64,000 bases of DNA from Alphaproteobacteria bacterium (lineage in GTDB: Bacteria; Pseudomonadota; Alphaproteobacteria; Rhizobiales; Methyloligellaceae). The translations under genes and the position numbers were made by a program. Location: assembly GCA_016869535.1 (NCBI GenBank), contig VGDX01000001.1:186001-250000 (forward strand). Reading direction: 5' to 3'. The notes beneath the pieces are model-generated. The model was not told where the DNA came from and did no database searches. It saw only the letters and a program-made list of their open reading frames with translations. Below, piece by piece: positions 7,712 to 21,326 of this stretch (position 1 is its first letter; each line of letters begins with the position of its first letter).

Positions 7712-8401
7712 TGAAGCGGCGATTTCCGCGACGATGGCTTCAGCCGCCGCGCGCGGATCGGCGGCGCGGGTAATAGGCCTTCCGACCACGAGATAATCGG
7801 CGCCCGCCTTGATCGCGGCGGAAGGCGTCATGACGCGGGCCTGGTCTTGCGTGTCGGCGCCGGCCGGCCTGATACCTGGCGTCACGATCAGGATTTGCCG
7901 CAAGCGCTCGCGCAGCGCGCGCGCTTCCTGGCCCGAGGCGATCACCCCATCGAAACCGCCATCCCGCGCCATCATGGCGCGGCGCTGCACCACTGCGAGT
8001 GGCGCCTCGTCGATACCGTGCTCGGCAAGATCGGCGCGTGACAAATTGGTGAGCACCGTCACCCCAAGCAGCTTCAACCTGGAATCGCCGCGGCCGCGTA
8101 CGGCAGCGGCGATTGTCTTGCGGTCCAGGGCATGCACCGTGAGAAAGGCGGCGCCGCTTGCGGCGATCACGGCGGTGGCGCGCTCGACCGTCGCCTCGAT
8201 GTCCAGCAGTTTGGCATCAACAAACACGGAGTGACCTTGACGCGCCAAGTCCTGCGCCAGGGCGAAGCCGCCTGAGAACAGCAACTCGAGCCCGATCTTG
8301 TAGACGCCGACGCTGTCACCGAGCCTGTCGATCAGCGCCTTGGCCTCGTCGACATTCGGCACGTCGAGGGCGACGATCAGTCTGTCGCGGGGCGCGCTCA
8401 T
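7700..8401 (-). CDS. pyrF: Orotidine 5'-phosphate decarboxylase
   Basis: The protein has 233 residues from ATG 8401, which overlaps the stop of the upstream FMN reductase gene as ATGA. That overlap favours this start over one five codons upstream. It makes UMP from OMP in pyrimidine synthesis. Motifs are LIVALDV at the N-terminus, the catalytic FVDAKLLDIEATV (Asp-Lys-Asp array, with Leu and Leu where many homologues have Phe and His), VTPGIRP and DYLVVGRPITRAADP at the phosphate site. Confidence 0.95.
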   Translation of the reverse strand: MSAPRDRLIVALDVPNVDEAKALIDRLGDSVGVYKIGLELLFSGGFALAQDLARQGHSVFVDAKLLDIEATVERATAVIAASGAAFLTVHALDRKTIAAAVRGRGDSRLKLLGVTVLTNLSRADLAEHGIDEAPLAVVQRRAMMARDGGFDGVIASGQEARALRERLRQILIVTPGIRPAGADTQDQARVMTPSAAIKAGADYLVVGRPITRAADPRAAAEAIVAEIAASLPK

Positions 8402-8979
8402 GACGGCTTGAACCATTTGGCGCAGACGGCAAGTGCCTCGACCGTATCGGTGCAGAGTTTCTGCTGGCCCTCGTCCTTCAGGCTGCCGTCCTCCTCGAAG
8501 GCGCTGCCGGCGCGCGGCACGGCGATCTGCTGCGGGATCACCAGAGCGCCGGTACCCACGGATAGGATCTGGCGTAGCTGCAACAGGCTGCGCATCCCCC
8601 CGTAATTGCCGGGCGAGGCGCCGCCGATGGCAAACACACGCGACTTGAAGACTTCGAGCCCGCTCTCGCCCTTGGCGCGTACGCGCGTCACCCAGTCGAT
8701 GGTGTTTTTGAGCAGCGGCGTCACCGAGGCGTTGTATTCGGGGCTGGCGATGAACACCCCCTGATATTCCTGCAGCAGGGACTTGAAGGCGCGCGCCCTC
8801 TCCGGTGGCCCCTCCGCCGCTTCGAGGTCGCCGTTATAGATCGGCATGGGATAGTCCTTGAGATCCACGAACACGGCTTCGATGCCGTTTGCTTCGGCGA
8901 TGCGCTGCACGAGCTGGGCAAGCTTCTTGTTGTAGGAGCCTTCCCGTGTGCTGCCGGCGAAAGATAACAGTCGCACCAT
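8398..8979 (-). CDS. NADPH-dependent FMN reductase family protein
   Basis: The protein has 193 residues from ATG 8979, which has a GGAGGTGGGG ribosome-binding site. A start seven codons upstream would contain that site and is less likely. The flavodoxin-like fold shows the phosphate-binding loop AGSTREGSYNKKL near the N-terminus, SPEYNASVTPLLKNTIDWV in the middle, and FAIGGASPGNYGG. It probably reduces FMN or quinones with NAD(P)H. The physiological substrate is unknown. It is translationally coupled to pyrF. Confidence 0.9.
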   Translation of the reverse strand: MVRLLSFAGSTREGSYNKKLAQLVQRIAEANGIEAVFVDLKDYPMPIYNGDLEAAEGPPERARAFKSLLQEYQGVFIASPEYNASVTPLLKNTIDWVTRVRAKGESGLEVFKSRVFAIGGASPGNYGGMRSLLQLRQILSVGTGALVIPQQIAVPRAGSAFEEDGSLKDEGQQKLCTDTVEALAVCAKWFKPS

Positions 8980-9044
8980 TCCCCACCTCCGCCTTGGCAA
9001 AGCCGCGCAAGGCCGGTCTTAAGGCAATCTACGTCAAAGGGAAA

Positions 9045-10184
9045 CTACTCGCCGATGCCGTCGAAGAATTCTTTGACGCGGGCGAAAAATCCGCTCGAGG
9101 CCGGGCTCGTGTTCGAATTGGAGGCTTCTTCGAAGGATTTCAGCAGCTCGCGCTGCTTGGGCGATAAGTTCTTGGGTGTCTCGACCTCGACCTGGATGTA
9201 CAGATCGCCCTGCTGCTTGGAACGCAGCACCGGCATGCCCTTGGTCTTGAGGCGGAACTGCTTGCCGCTCTCGCTGCCTTCGGGAATTTTCACCCGGCTC
9301 CTGCCGCCGTCGATGGTCGGCACCTCGATCTGGCCGCCAAGCGCCGCCGTGGTCATGGCGATGGGCACGCGGCAGAACAGATCGGCGCCGTCGCGCTGGA
9401 AGAATTCATGCGGTTTGATCGACAGGAAAATATAGAGATCGCCGGGCGGTCCGCCGCGCACACCGGCTTCGCCTTCGCCGGCCAATCTGATCCTGGTGCC
9501 GTCCTCGACGCCGACGGGAATGGTGACCGACAAAGTGCGCTCGCGCACGACGCGGCCCGCGCCATTGCAGGACGGGCATGGCGTCTCGATAACCTCGCCG
9601 CGGCCCTGACAGGCGTGGCAGGTGCGCTCGATGGTGAAGAAACCCTGGCTTGCGCGTAATTTGCCTCCACCGCCGCAGGTACGGCAGGTGGTGGGTGAGG
9701 TGCCGGACTTGGCGCCGGAGCCTGTACAGCTCTCGCAGGTCACGCTGGTCGGCACGCGGATCTGCGCCGCCTTGCCGTTATAGGCCTCGGCCAGCTCGAT
9801 TTCCATGTTGTAGCGGAGATCGGCGCCGCGCTCGCGGGCAGAGCGTTGCCGCGGCCGCCTCTGATTCATGAATTCGCCGAACAAATCGTCGAACATCGCC
9901 GACATGGAGGCGGAAAAGTCCGAGCCGAAGCCGTAACCGGGTCCGCCAGCCATGCCGGTATCGAACGCGGCGTGACCGAAACGATCGTAAGCCGCGCGGC
10001 GCTGGGGATCTTTCAGCGCCTCATAGGCTTCGTTCACTTGCTTGAAGCGCGTCTCGGCATCGGGATCGCCGTTGCAGCGGTCGGGGTGACATTCCTTGGC
10101 CTTGCGGCGGAACGCGGTCTTGATCTCGCTGTCGCCAGCGCTGCGCGATACGCCCAGAATGTCATAGTAGCACTGTTTGGCCAT
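9045..10184 (-). CDS. dnaJ: Chaperone protein DnaJ
   Basis: The protein has 379 residues, full length for class A DnaJ. The J domain (1-70) holds the HPD motif in ECHPDRCN. A Gly/Phe-rich linker follows ([17 protein letters not shown]). The zinc domain has four CxxCxGxG-type repeats: [24 protein letters not shown] and CPSCNGAG. The C-terminal substrate-binding domains follow. It delivers unfolded clients to DnaK and stimulates its ATPase. It lies about 106 bp downstream of dnaK in one operon, with a hairpin in the gap. Confidence 0.97.
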   Translation of the reverse strand: MAKQCYYDILGVSRSAGDSEIKTAFRRKAKECHPDRCNGDPDAETRFKQVNEAYEALKDPQRRAAYDRFGHAAFDTGMAGGPGYGFGSDFSASMSAMFDDLFGEFMNQRRPRQRSARERGADLRYNMEIELAEAYNGKAAQIRVPTSVTCESCTGSGAKSGTSPTTCRTCGGGGKLRASQGFFTIERTCHACQGRGEVIETPCPSCNGAGRVVRERTLSVTIPVGVEDGTRIRLAGEGEAGVRGGPPGDLYIFLSIKPHEFFQRDGADLFCRVPIAMTTAALGGQIEVPTIDGGRSRVKIPEGSESGKQFRLKTKGMPVLRSKQQGDLYIQVEVETPKNLSPKQRELLKSFEEASNSNTSPASSGFFARVKEFFDGIGE

Positions 10185-10253
10185 CGCCCCTCCGGACCTT
10201 CACACCGCCGCCCGCTTCCCGGCGGCGCTAGAGCCTCTTCTGCTGGGCACGAA

Positions 10254-10275
10254 GCGGGGGCCAAAGGGCCCCCGC
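10254..10275 (-). terminator. dnaK-dnaJ intergenic hairpin (attenuator-like)
   Basis: A perfect 9-bp stem GCGGGGGCC/GGCCCCCGC with a 4-base loop lies between dnaK and dnaJ. No T-run follows on either strand, so it is more likely to protect the dnaK message or dampen read-through than to stop transcription fully. Confidence 0.5.
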
Positions 10276-10290
10276 CAACTCCATAAAACT

Positions 10291-12219
<1,929 letters not shown>

Positions 12220-12354
12220 TACAAACCTCCTCTTTTGGCAGACCCCCCGGGCCCTGAAGCGGCACCCGAGACAACGCGCCTTCGCAACCAACCTGGCGTG
12301 GCGCCGGTCCCCATGTTCCGGCAAGCCCGCCGACACCTCGGCAGGGTTCCGCGG

Positions 12355-12385
12355 TTATATAGGTGGCAACCCTATGGCCCGCAAG
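12355..12385 (-). promoter_or_regulatory. Probable RpoH (sigma-32) promoter of dnaKJ
   Basis: On the minus strand CTTGCG (12385-12380) is followed after exactly 17 bases by CTATATAA (12362-12355). This agrees with the alphaproteobacterial heat-shock promoter pattern (CTTG, about 17 bases, CYTATNT). It would give a 5' leader of roughly 130 bases before the dnaK ATG. I judged it by eye against the consensus as I recall it. Confidence 0.65.
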
Positions 12386-12395
12386 GAGATGGGGG

Positions 12396-13226
12396 CTAGC
12401 CGAGGCGTTTCCAGGCGGCGATGAGGATCGGGGTCAGGCAGTAATAGCGGCCGTCGGCGCCGGCCTCGGTCATCTCGACCTTGAAGGCCTCGGCCCTTGC
12501 CTTGTCGGCGATGCCAAGATCGAGCGCCGAGGCGTAGAGTCCCTCATAAACACCGATCAGCATGGCCGCCATGTCGCCGAGCGGCAGGAACTTGGCCTCC
12601 GACAGCGTGCCGTCCGGCAGTCCGAGACCAGCCGCCTCGAATTGGGCCGGCAATTGGCGCCCCGCGCGCAGGTTTCGTCCGCGGCCCCTGAACACGCCCT
12701 CGAACAGGCGATTGAACTCGGCCATGGCCGGGCAGAGGGGCTCGACCGCGATTGCGCCGAAGTCGAATTCCTGCGCCGCCACCACACCGCCGGGTTTTGT
12801 CCAGGAAGCCATCCTCTCAAGCGCCGCGACGGGATCGTGCATATGCATGAGGAACAGCCGGCAATAGGTGAGATCGAAGGGCGCGCCGCGCGGTGTATCG
12901 AGCTCGAACATATTGGCGTCGATGAGGTCGAAATTGGCGCCCCCTTGGGCGCGCAGATCGGCGAGCGCCTGAGCCCCGAGCTGGCCATCGATCTCGATGC
13001 CGGTGACGCGGCCTTGCGGCCCCACCCGGTCGGCCATGAGCCGCATCACCGCGCCGGGGCCCGAGCCGACATCGAGACAGCTCATGCCGGGCCCAAGCCC
13101 GATCCGGTCGAGAACCTTCTCGGTCGCCTCCCGCCACATGGCCGCCTGGTCGCGCAGGCGTTCATATTCCTGCGGGTCGCGCGCGTGGATATAGCCGTCG
13201 GGATTGGCGGACTGCGACTTCACCAT
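12396..13226 (-). CDS. Class I SAM-dependent methyltransferase
   Basis: The protein has 276 residues. SAM-binding motif I is CLDVGSGPGAV at about 50-60, followed by the acidic VTGIEID and then NFDLIDANMFELD, LMHMHDPVAALERMASWTKPGG and EFDF. This layout matches UbiE/Methyltransf_25-type enzymes acting on small molecules or lipids. The substrate is unknown. It lies upstream of dnaK in the same direction, and the dnaK promoter lies between its stop and the dnaK start. It is divergent from alkB with about 80 bp between them. Confidence 0.88.
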   Translation of the reverse strand: MVKSQSANPDGYIHARDPQEYERLRDQAAMWREATEKVLDRIGLGPGMSCLDVGSGPGAVMRLMADRVGPQGRVTGIEIDGQLGAQALADLRAQGGANFDLIDANMFELDTPRGAPFDLTYCRLFLMHMHDPVAALERMASWTKPGGVVAAQEFDFGAIAVEPLCPAMAEFNRLFEGVFRGRGRNLRAGRQLPAQFEAAGLGLPDGTLSEAKFLPLGDMAAMLIGVYEGLYASALDLGIADKARAEAFKVEMTEAGADGRYYCLTPILIAAWKRLG

Positions 13227-13308
13227 CGTTGGCTTATGTCTCCTGGTGGCGCCGATGCGCTATAGGGGCTGAAGGTAAGACAGAGGCAGGCTCGGAGCAA
13301 AGACGCCG

Positions 13309-13902
13309 TTGCAATATTACCCGCAAAAGCTCGACCGGGAGGCGCAAGTCGCGCTGCTTGACGCGCTTCGCCGCATCATGGCGGTCGCGCCGCTCTATAC
13401 CCCGACCATGCCGCGCTCCGGCAGACCGATGTCGGTGCACATGACGAATTGCGGCCCGCTCGGCTGGATAACCGACAAGGATGGCGGCTATCGCTATCAG
13501 GCCACCCATCCGGTGACGGGTAACCCGTGGCCGCCGATGCCGCAAATGCTGCTCGATCTCTGGGATGAGGTGGCCGACTACCCGTTTCCGCCCGAGGCCT
13601 GCCTCGTCAATTATTATGCCGGCGCCGCCAAGATGGGACTGCATCAGGACCGGGACGAGGAGGATTTCGCCGCGCCCGTGCTCTCGGTGTCGCTCGGCGC
13701 TACCGGCATCTTTCGCGTCGGCGGACGCTCGCGCAAAGACCCGACCCGGAAATTCGAGCTCAAGTCGGGAGACGTGTTCATGCTTGACGGCGAGGATCGC
13801 CTCGCCTTTCACGGCATAGACCGCATCCTTGCCGGCACCTCTGACCTGTTGCCGGAGGGCGGCCGCATCAATCTGACACTCCGCCGCGTGACTAAGCCAT
13901 AG
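13309..13902 (+). CDS. alkB: AlkB-type Fe(II)/2-oxoglutarate DNA/RNA dealkylase
   Basis: The protein has 197 residues. The AlkB core is complete: MSVHMTNCGPLGW, NYYAGAAKMGLHQDRDEEDF (iron-binding HxD), VSLGATGIFRVGG, the distal His in LAFHGIDRI, and RINLTLRR with the 2-oxoglutarate Arg. It removes N1-methyladenine and N3-methylcytosine lesions. The only possible starts after the upstream in-frame TAA (13276) are TTG 13309 or rarer codons, so the N-terminus is about 20 residues shorter than in E. coli AlkB. The catalytic domain is not affected. The gene stands alone and divergent from the methyltransferase. Confidence 0.93.
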   Translation: MQYYPQKLDREAQVALLDALRRIMAVAPLYTPTMPRSGRPMSVHMTNCGPLGWITDKDGGYRYQATHPVTGNPWPPMPQMLLDLWDEVADYPFPPEACLVNYYAGAAKMGLHQDRDEEDFAAPVLSVSLGATGIFRVGGRSRKDPTRKFELKSGDVFMLDGEDRLAFHGIDRILAGTSDLLPEGGRINLTLRRVTKP

Positions 13903-13904
13903 TC

Positions 13905-14573
13905 TTAATCGCCGGGCTGCGCGCCGCCGGGGATGTCGTCATTGGCGGCGCGGCGGGCAGGGCCCGACTGGCCGTTGCCTTTGGGTGGCGCGGCCGGCTT
14001 GCTGCCGCCTTTGGCAACCGCCACCAAAGCCGGACGGAGACAACGGTCGCCGATCATGTAGCCCGACTGCATCACCTCGACCACCGTGCCCTCAGGCACG
14101 TCTTTGCTTTCGACCTCGTACATGGCCTGTTGGCAATTCGGATCGAAGCGTTGGCCGAGCGGCTCGATGCGGGTGACGCCGTGGCGCTCGAGCATATTGT
14201 GCAATTCGCGCTCGGTCAGTTCGACCCCTTCGAGGAAGCTCTTGAGCGCGGGATCTTGTGCCGCGGCCTCGGCCGGAACGTGTTCGATGGTGCGGCGCAG
14301 ATTGTCGCCGATGGTCAGCACGTCACGCGCGAAGTTGGAGATGGCGTAACGTGACGTATCAGACTTCTCGCGCTCGGTGCGGCGGCGCAGATTCTCCATG
14401 TCAGCCATGGTGCGGAGAAGCTTGTCCCGCATCTCGGTGTTCTCGGCATGCAAAGTGTCGAGATCGGCCCCGGGCTCCTTCGCCGCCTCGACGCCGGTGT
14501 CGTTCTTGGAGGGATCGGCGGATTTCGCCTGATCCTCGTTGTTCTCGCGCGAATCGGACTTGTCGTCGGGCAT
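13905..14573 (-). CDS. grpE: Nucleotide exchange factor GrpE
   Basis: The protein has 222 residues. An acidic, disordered N-terminus (about 1-40) precedes a long coiled coil (ENTEMRDKLLRTMADMENLRRRTE), the four-helix bundle and the beta wing with GVTRIEPLGQRFDPNCQQAM and GYMIGDRCLRPALVAVAKGG, which are diagnostic. It releases ADP from DnaK. It sits downstream of hrcA on the same strand (65-bp gap), the usual hrcA-grpE pair. Confidence 0.97.
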   Translation of the reverse strand: MPDDKSDSRENNEDQAKSADPSKNDTGVEAAKEPGADLDTLHAENTEMRDKLLRTMADMENLRRRTEREKSDTSRYAISNFARDVLTIGDNLRRTIEHVPAEAAAQDPALKSFLEGVELTERELHNMLERHGVTRIEPLGQRFDPNCQQAMYEVESKDVPEGTVVEVMQSGYMIGDRCLRPALVAVAKGGSKPAAPPKGNGQSGPARRAANDDIPGGAQPGD

Positions 14574-14638
14574 CGGCGATCTCGGCGTATTGTTTCACTC
14601 AAGGAGTTCAGCGGATATCGACCGTAGGCCGAGAAAAA

Positions 14639-15733
14639 TCAAGGGACAAGGCGCCCGAGCAGCCTCGCGGTATAATCGACCATGGGAATGATGCGGGCGT
14701 AATTGAGCCGTGTCGGCCCGATCACCCCAAGCACACCAACGATTTTCTGCTCGCTGTCCTCGAAGGGCGAGACGATCAGTGCTGAGCCGGAAAGCGAGAA
14801 CAGCTTGTTCTCCGAACCGATGAAGATGCGCACGCCCTCGGCGCCCTCGGCAAGTCCGAGCAACTGGATCAAGTCTTTCTTGGCGTCGAGATCTTCGAAC
14901 AGGAGTCTGATCCGTTCCAGATCTTCCATGGCCCTGACGTCTTCGAGGAGATGGGCGCGGCCACACACGATCAGGCTCTTGCGGTCACCGCCGCTGCCGG
15001 ACCAGGTGGCAAGGCCTTCGGTGACCACCCGCGCGGTCAACTCGTCGAGTTGTGCGCGGCGCTGCTCGATCTCCTTCTCGATGCGTGTGCGTGCTTCCAT
15101 GAGCGTCAGTCCGCCGATGCGCGCGTTGATATAATTGGATGCCTCGTTGAGCGAAGAAAGCGGCAGTCCCTCGGGCAGGTGAACGATGCGGTTCTCGACG
15201 TCGCCGTCCTCGCTGACGAGCACGGCGAGCGCCCTGCCCTGCCCGAGATTGACGAACTCGACATGCTTCAATCGCTTGCTCTGCTTGTCGACCAGCACCA
15301 CGCCGGCGCAACGCGAGAGACCCGACAGCATCTCACCGGCCTCGGCGAAAAAATCCTCAAAGGCGCGGCGGCGGTTGCTTCCGGCCAGATGGCCCTCGAT
15401 CTGGTTGCGCTCCTCCTCGGTGATGTCGCCGATCTCGAGCAGTCCGTCGATAAACAGGCGTAAGCCGGTCTGGGTCGGCAGCCGGCCGGCACTGGTATGC
15501 GGCGCATAGATGAGTCCGAGACTTTCGAGGTCCGACATCACATTGCGAACCGATGCCGGCGACAAGGTCATCGGCAGGACACGGCTGAGATTGCGTGAGC
15601 CGACCGGCTCGCCGGTGGCGAGATAAGTTTCGACGATGCGCTTGAAGATCTCGCGCGAGCGCTCGTTGAGCTGACGGAGACCGAGAGCGGCCTCGGCGGC
15701 CGCACGCATTTCGTTGGCATCGGTATGGCGCAT
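14639..15733 (-). CDS. hrcA: Heat-inducible transcription repressor HrcA
   Basis: The protein has 364 residues from ATG 15733 (MRHTDANEM). A TTG 13 codons upstream is possible but less likely. The N-terminal winged helix carries [26 protein letters not shown] and [26 protein letters not shown]. The central and C-terminal parts ([36 protein letters not shown], shown in pieces) are typical. It represses groESL-type operons at CIRCE elements in this lineage. I saw no CIRCE element in this window, so its targets lie elsewhere. Confidence 0.95.
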   Translation of the reverse strand: MRHTDANEMRAAAEAALGLRQLNERSREIFKRIVETYLATGEPVGSRNLSRVLPMTLSPASVRNVMSDLESLGLIYAPHTSAGRLPTQTGLRLFIDGLLEIGDITEEERNQIEGHLAGSNRRRAFEDFFAEAGEMLSGLSRCAGVVLVDKQSKRLKHVEFVNLGQGRALAVLVSEDGDVENRIVHLPEGLPLSSLNEASNYINARIGGLTLMEARTRIEKEIEQRRAQLDELTARVVTEGLATWSGSGGDRKSLIVCGRAHLLEDVRAMEDLERIRLLFEDLDAKKDLIQLLGLAEGAEGVRIFIGSENKLFSLSGSALIVSPFEDSEQKIVGVLGVIGPTRLNYARIIPMVDYTARLLGRLVP

Positions 15734-15797
15734 GATGGGAGGAAATTTACGGCCGCGCCAAAGGCGCGTCAAACCCGCCCGCCAAGTGAGCCAGAAG

Positions 15798-16736
15798 TCA
15801 GCTTAACGGGGCGTATACGGGCGCCATTTCTGACGGAAGCGCATCCGGCGCGCCGAAATGGGCGAAATAGCGTGTTTTGATCGCTTCGACCGGCATGATG
15901 ACGAAGACATCGGTCGTGCCGAATTGATGGTCGATGACGGCGCCGTCGCCGACATAGGCGCCGACCCGCAAATAGCCCTTGATCAGAGGGGGTAACGCCT
16001 TGAGCGCGGCGCGAATGTCAACCTTTTCGCGCGGTATCATGTTCATGTCGACATGCCGATGGGCATGCGCGCGCACGCGCCATTCTTCGGGCGCAAGCGC
16101 GTTATGGTGGAGGAAGCTCAGCGCGAGGGCATGCGCCTTGGGATCTGTTCCCGGGAAGCTCGCGCAGCCCAGCATGACGTCGGCACCATGCTCGCGGACA
16201 TATGACCAGACCCCCTGCCACAGCAGTTCAAGGGTTCGTTTGTTGCGATAGGGCTTCAGCACGCAAGAGCGGCCGAGCTCTATGAAAGTGTAATCGGGCT
16301 TCGACCGGATCAGCGAAGCGACGTCGTATTCGTCTTGCGTGTAGAAGCCGTCATAGAGCGAGGCGATTTCCTGGCGCAGCACGCGATAGGTGCCGACCAC
16401 TTTCGAGCGCCGCCAGCGCCGCCCGTCATTGGGGTCGCCGCGATCGAGCACGAGGAGGTGATCGAAAATCCCGTCATAAGCGTCCTCATCGCGCCGGGAG
16501 AGGATGGCGAGCGCGCCTGGGGTCGCCGACATCTCCTCATAGAAGACCTTATAACGCAGTCGCTGCGCGCGCCTAATCTCGGCACGTTTCGAGGCGAGCC
16601 GCACTTCGAGCGGCCCGATGCGGCCATAGACTTTAGGCGATTGAAACCGGCCGAACGCACCCCCGGCGAACAAGCGGCGGCCAAGAAGCGGCAAGGCGCC
16701 GGCTTGGCTTGGCTTGAACGTCAATCCTGGAAACAT
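15798..16736 (-). CDS. olsB: OlsB-type ornithine N-alpha-acyltransferase (GNAT/hemolysin-like)
   Basis: The protein has 312 residues. The acyl-ACP-dependent GNAT core is [17 protein letters not shown], then [26 protein letters not shown] and [12 protein letters not shown], the OlsB/PlsC-independent 'hemolysin-like' signature. OlsB adds a 3-hydroxy fatty acid to ornithine, the first step of phosphate-free ornithine lipids. The second acyltransferase, OlsA (a PlsC relative), is not adjacent. The plsC-like gene at 42764-43564 could be a candidate. Its N-terminal 30 residues are unconserved. Confidence 0.85.
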   Translation of the reverse strand: MFPGLTFKPSQAGALPLLGRRLFAGGAFGRFQSPKVYGRIGPLEVRLASKRAEIRRAQRLRYKVFYEEMSATPGALAILSRRDEDAYDGIFDHLLVLDRGDPNDGRRWRRSKVVGTYRVLRQEIASLYDGFYTQDEYDVASLIRSKPDYTFIELGRSCVLKPYRNKRTLELLWQGVWSYVREHGADVMLGCASFPGTDPKAHALALSFLHHNALAPEEWRVRAHAHRHVDMNMIPREKVDIRAALKALPPLIKGYLRVGAYVGDGAVIDHQFGTTDVFVIMPVEAIKTRYFAHFGAPDALPSEMAPVYAPLS

Positions 16737-16896
16737 TGCGCCACCGCGATTCGAGGGGAGGAATACGCCACGGGACTGATTTAGCTGCCGAGGTCGCCGC
16801 TACCGATTCGGCCACAACACGGCTCGGTTAGCAAACCAATTCGAAGCCAATGTGACAGGCTGGGGAAAGGGGCGGGAAAAGGCCTTTTTGCGCGGA

Positions 16897-18654
16897 TCAC
16901 GAGGCGCAAAGACCAGGCTTTTCCTGATCCTTGCGGCCGGGATACCAGCGGGCCAGCAAGGCCGCCAAATCGGCATTCTCGAAGGGTTTGGCGAGGTAGT
17001 CATCGAGGCCCGCGGCAAGATAGGCGGCGCGATCCTCGGCAAAAGCGTTGGCGGTCAGGGCGACGATCGGCGGCCGTCCGGCGGCGGGACGGGCATGGTC
17101 GGGATAGAGCAACCTTATGCCGCGCGCCGCCTCGACACCGTCCATGTCGGGCATATGGATGTCAATCAATACGATGTCGAAGGCGCGGCCATCGGCGCGC
17201 GCACCGTTGACTTCCGCAATCGCATCGTGGCCGTTCTTCACGCGAACGACATGCGCGCCTTCTTTCTCCAATATGGTGCTGGCGAGCAGCGCATTGATAT
17301 CGTTGTCCTCGGCAAGCAGAACCGAAACGTGTCTCATCCCGGATGTGCGGCGCCAAGCCTGCGAAGACAGTGTCTGCGAATTGTGCGCCGGATCTTTATC
17401 GGTGGAACCGAACAACTGGGTCAGCAGCGATAGGGGCCTGACCGGGCGGACGAGATAATTTTTGAAACCGAGCACGCGGAATTTCGTGATGTCGCCGCGC
17501 TCGGCCGGATCGATCACCACCACGGCGCGGGCTTTGGGCCGCAACAAAGGAACGAGATGCGCCGCGCCCTTGATGGTGGGGCCATCGGTCAGCAATGCGG
17601 TGAAAGGCTTGCCGTGAGACGCGGCGCCGGACGCAAGCGAGGCGGCGGTCTCCGCACTTGCATGGACAGCCTCGACACCAATCTCGGCGAGCTGGGCGCT
17701 GATCGCTTCGGCTTCGACAGCGCTGTCTAGGGCAAGAAGAACTTTCTCGCCTCGCCGCGGCTTGGGCCAATCCGCCCCGAGTTCCTCATTGCCGGCAAGC
17801 GTGACGAAGGCCAGATCGACGGTGAAAGTGGCGCCTCTCCCCCGGTCGCTGGCGACCTCGATGCGTCCGCCCATGGCGTCGATCAGGCGCTTGGAGATGG
17901 CGAGCCCCAATCCGGTGCCGCCATGGCGCCGCGCCGGTCCGGGTTCGGCCTGCTCGAATTCCTCGAAAATGTGACCGATGGCATTCGCCGGCACGCCGGG
18001 GCCGGTGTCGCGCACCGCGAAACGAAGCCAGACTTTTCCGTCCTTGGCATTCTGCATTTCGGGTGCAGGCTGAAGCGACAGAACGACGCCGCCCGTTTCG
18101 GTAAACTTGATGGCGTTGCCCACGAGATTCGTCAGCACCTGACGGATGCGCGTCTCATCGCCGATGACTCTCCGCGGCAGTTGGGGCGAAGCGAGCCAGC
18201 CGATCTGCAGCCCCTTGTCATGCGCCCGCGGCGCCAGCAGTTCGATCACGCCCTGGATGGCGTCGGCGACGTCAAAGGGCTCGGTGCGAAGTTCCATGCG
18301 TCCGGCTTCGATCTTGGAAAAATCGAGAACTTCATCGATCAGGGACAGAAGCGTCTTGGCCGAGGTCGAGATGGCGCGCGCATAGGTGCGCTGCTCGGGT
18401 GTGAGCGTGGTGTCGAGCAGGAGGGAGGTCATGCCGAGTATGCCGTTCATCGGCGTTCTGATCTCGTGGCTCATGGTGGCGAGGAAGCGCGATTTCGCCT
18501 CGCTGGCGCTCATCGCCTGGTCGCGCGCCGCGGCGAGCGCCAGCTCCCGGTAACGCGCCTCGCGCTCGCGTATCTCCCATTGCAGGTCCTTGAGCGCCTC
18601 GAGATCCTTGTCGAGCGCCGTGTTCCGCCGCTTATTTTTCGCCGGCCTGGCCAT
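16897..18654 (-). CDS. Cytosolic hybrid sensor histidine kinase
   Basis: The protein has 585 residues from ATG 18654. There are no membrane segments or recognised sensor domain, only a short N-terminal coiled coil (about 10-45). HisKA follows ([19 protein letters not shown], phospho-His at about 60). HATPase motifs are [22 protein letters not shown] and [17 protein letters not shown] first receiver-like domain (about 300-415) looks degenerate: no acidic pair is visible, and Arg stands where receivers have the conserved Lys (YLVRPVRP). The last domain is a true receiver with [18 protein letters not shown] and YLAKPFE. It probably phosphorelays through a separate Hpt protein. The partner is unknown. 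Confidence 0.9.
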   Translation of the reverse strand: MARPAKNKRRNTALDKDLEALKDLQWEIREREARYRELALAAARDQAMSASEAKSRFLATMSHEIRTPMNGILGMTSLLLDTTLTPEQRTYARAISTSAKTLLSLIDEVLDFSKIEAGRMELRTEPFDVADAIQGVIELLAPRAHDKGLQIGWLASPQLPRRVIGDETRIRQVLTNLVGNAIKFTETGGVVLSLQPAPEMQNAKDGKVWLRFAVRDTGPGVPANAIGHIFEEFEQAEPGPARRHGGTGLGLAISKRLIDAMGGRIEVASDRGRGATFTVDLAFVTLAGNEELGADWPKPRRGEKVLLALDSAVEAEAISAQLAEIGVEAVHASAETAASLASGAASHGKPFTALLTDGPTIKGAAHLVPLLRPKARAVVVIDPAERGDITKFRVLGFKNYLVRPVRPLSLLTQLFGSTDKDPAHNSQTLSSQAWRRTSGMRHVSVLLAEDNDINALLASTILEKEGAHVVRVKNGHDAIAEVNGARADGRAFDIVLIDIHMPDMDGVEAARGIRLLYPDHARPAAGRPPIVALTANAFAEDRAAYLAAGLDDYLAKPFENADLAALLARWYPGRKDQEKPGLCAS

Positions 18655-18712
18655 ATGGCCAGCCAAGCAGACAATGCTTGAGAAAGGCTTTAGCGCCTGC
18701 CGGTCCCTGGAA

Positions 18713-20248
<1,536 letters not shown>

Positions 20249-20391
20249 CGCTCAACCCCCGTTTGTGTCTGATCTACTCTAGCCAAGCGTGTACCAAGGC
20301 GCAAGAACAATTAGCGAACATTAACCTTTGTGTTGTGTCAATACGTTGGCAGATGGGCCAGGCTAATGTCGATCGGATGGACCGGAGCCCT

Positions 20392-20799
20392 ATGGCTAAA
20401 GCCAAACACAAAGAAGACCCGGCGGAGCGTCTCTTCGTCATCCATCTCGCGGTCTTTGTCGTGGCCGTGCTGGTTTGCGCGGCGATCAATCTGTGGGTCG
20501 CGCCGCACACCCGCTGGTTCATCTGGGTGCTACTCGGTTGGGGCATCGCCATCGCCACGCACGGTTTCGCGCTCTATCTGCGCACCGCACGGCGGCGGGA
20601 ACGTATCTTCGTGGACAGGAAGGCGCGCGGCTTCGCCGTGCACGCCTTCGCCTATGTGGCGGTCATCCTGCTTCTGCTGTTCGTCAACCTCACCGTGACG
20701 CCGAATGTCTGGTGGTTCTACTGGGTGGCGCTCGGCTGGGGCTTAGGCCTCGCCTTTCACGCCTGGCGCGTTTTCGGCCGGCGCCGCGCCAAGCGCTAA
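20392..20799 (+). CDS. Tandem 2TM-domain inner-membrane protein
   Basis: The protein has 135 residues from ATG 20392, preceded by GGAG at good spacing. Two copies of the same unit are visible. Each is a helix pair ending in a tryptophan-rich WFIWVLLGWGIAIATHGF or WWFYWVALGWGLGLAFHAW motif, separated by the basic RRRERIFVDRKARGF. This repeats the 2TM domain (PF13239), usually found alone or fused to regulators. Function unknown. Earlier ATGs at 20353 and 20377 are possible. Confidence 0.8.
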   Translation: MAKAKHKEDPAERLFVIHLAVFVVAVLVCAAINLWVAPHTRWFIWVLLGWGIAIATHGFALYLRTARRRERIFVDRKARGFAVHAFAYVAVILLLLFVNLTVTPNVWWFYWVALGWGLGLAFHAWRVFGRRRAKR

Positions 20800-21326
20800 A
20801 CTTTGGGAATGAGCGTGTTCGAGGGCAGGCTCGGGTCGAGCAGCCGCGCGGCCTGCTCCGGCCCGGTCACCGGAAACTTCGATTTGTCCAGCAGGCCGAT
20901 TTGCACGAGCAGCGAGGCTTGGTCCCAGTAGATATGCTCGTAGTCGATCTTGCCGTCCTTGAATCCGACTATTGCCACATGCGGCAGCACAACCTTGCGT
21001 CCGGTCGGCGCGACGCCCGGCAGAATCGCCGGGATCTCGCAGTCATGCGTGAAGCTCACGATGATTTCGTCGACCACTCTGGTTTCGCCCACGGTGCGCG
21101 ACACCAGCTCGATTGCCGTGTCGCCGGGCCAGTGGCCGATGAACCAGGTTTCGTAAAAGTGCCGCACCGCTTCGCGTCCATTGCCGCCGGTCATGGTCGG
21201 CACATGGGTCAGGTGCGGCGTCTCGCTCATCGTCGCCATGGTCGCGTCGATGTCGCGGGTCTTGAACTCGGCTGCGGTATGGGCGTCGAACACGGTGCCG
21301 AGATCTTTCGGATCAGAAGTCATCAC
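20796..21326 (-). CDS. SnoaL/NTF2-like protein
   Basis: The protein has 176 residues. [18 protein letters not shown] and [12 protein letters not shown] resemble the cone-shaped NTF2/SnoaL fold, and the C-terminal part has [31 protein letters not shown], typical of SnoaL-like polyketide-cyclase relatives. Catalytic role and ligand are unknown. Its ATG overlaps the gshB stop (ATGA), so it is the last gene of the rph to gshB run. Its 3' end overlaps the convergent 2TM gene by 4 bp. Confidence 0.82.
   Translation of the reverse strand: MMTSDPKDLGTVFDAHTAAEFKTRDIDATMATMSETPHLTHVPTMTGGNGREAVRHFYETWFIGHWPGDTAIELVSRTVGETRVVDEIIVSFTHDCEIPAILPGVAPTGRKVVLPHVAIVGFKDGKIDYEHIYWDQASLLVQIGLLDKSKFPVTGPEQAARLLDPSLPSNTLIPKV

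Noticed and set aside
12220..12336. Longer DnaK from 12336
   Set aside because: The extra 39 residues are unlike any DnaK. The GAGGAGG site and [14 protein letters not shown] mark 12219 as the start.
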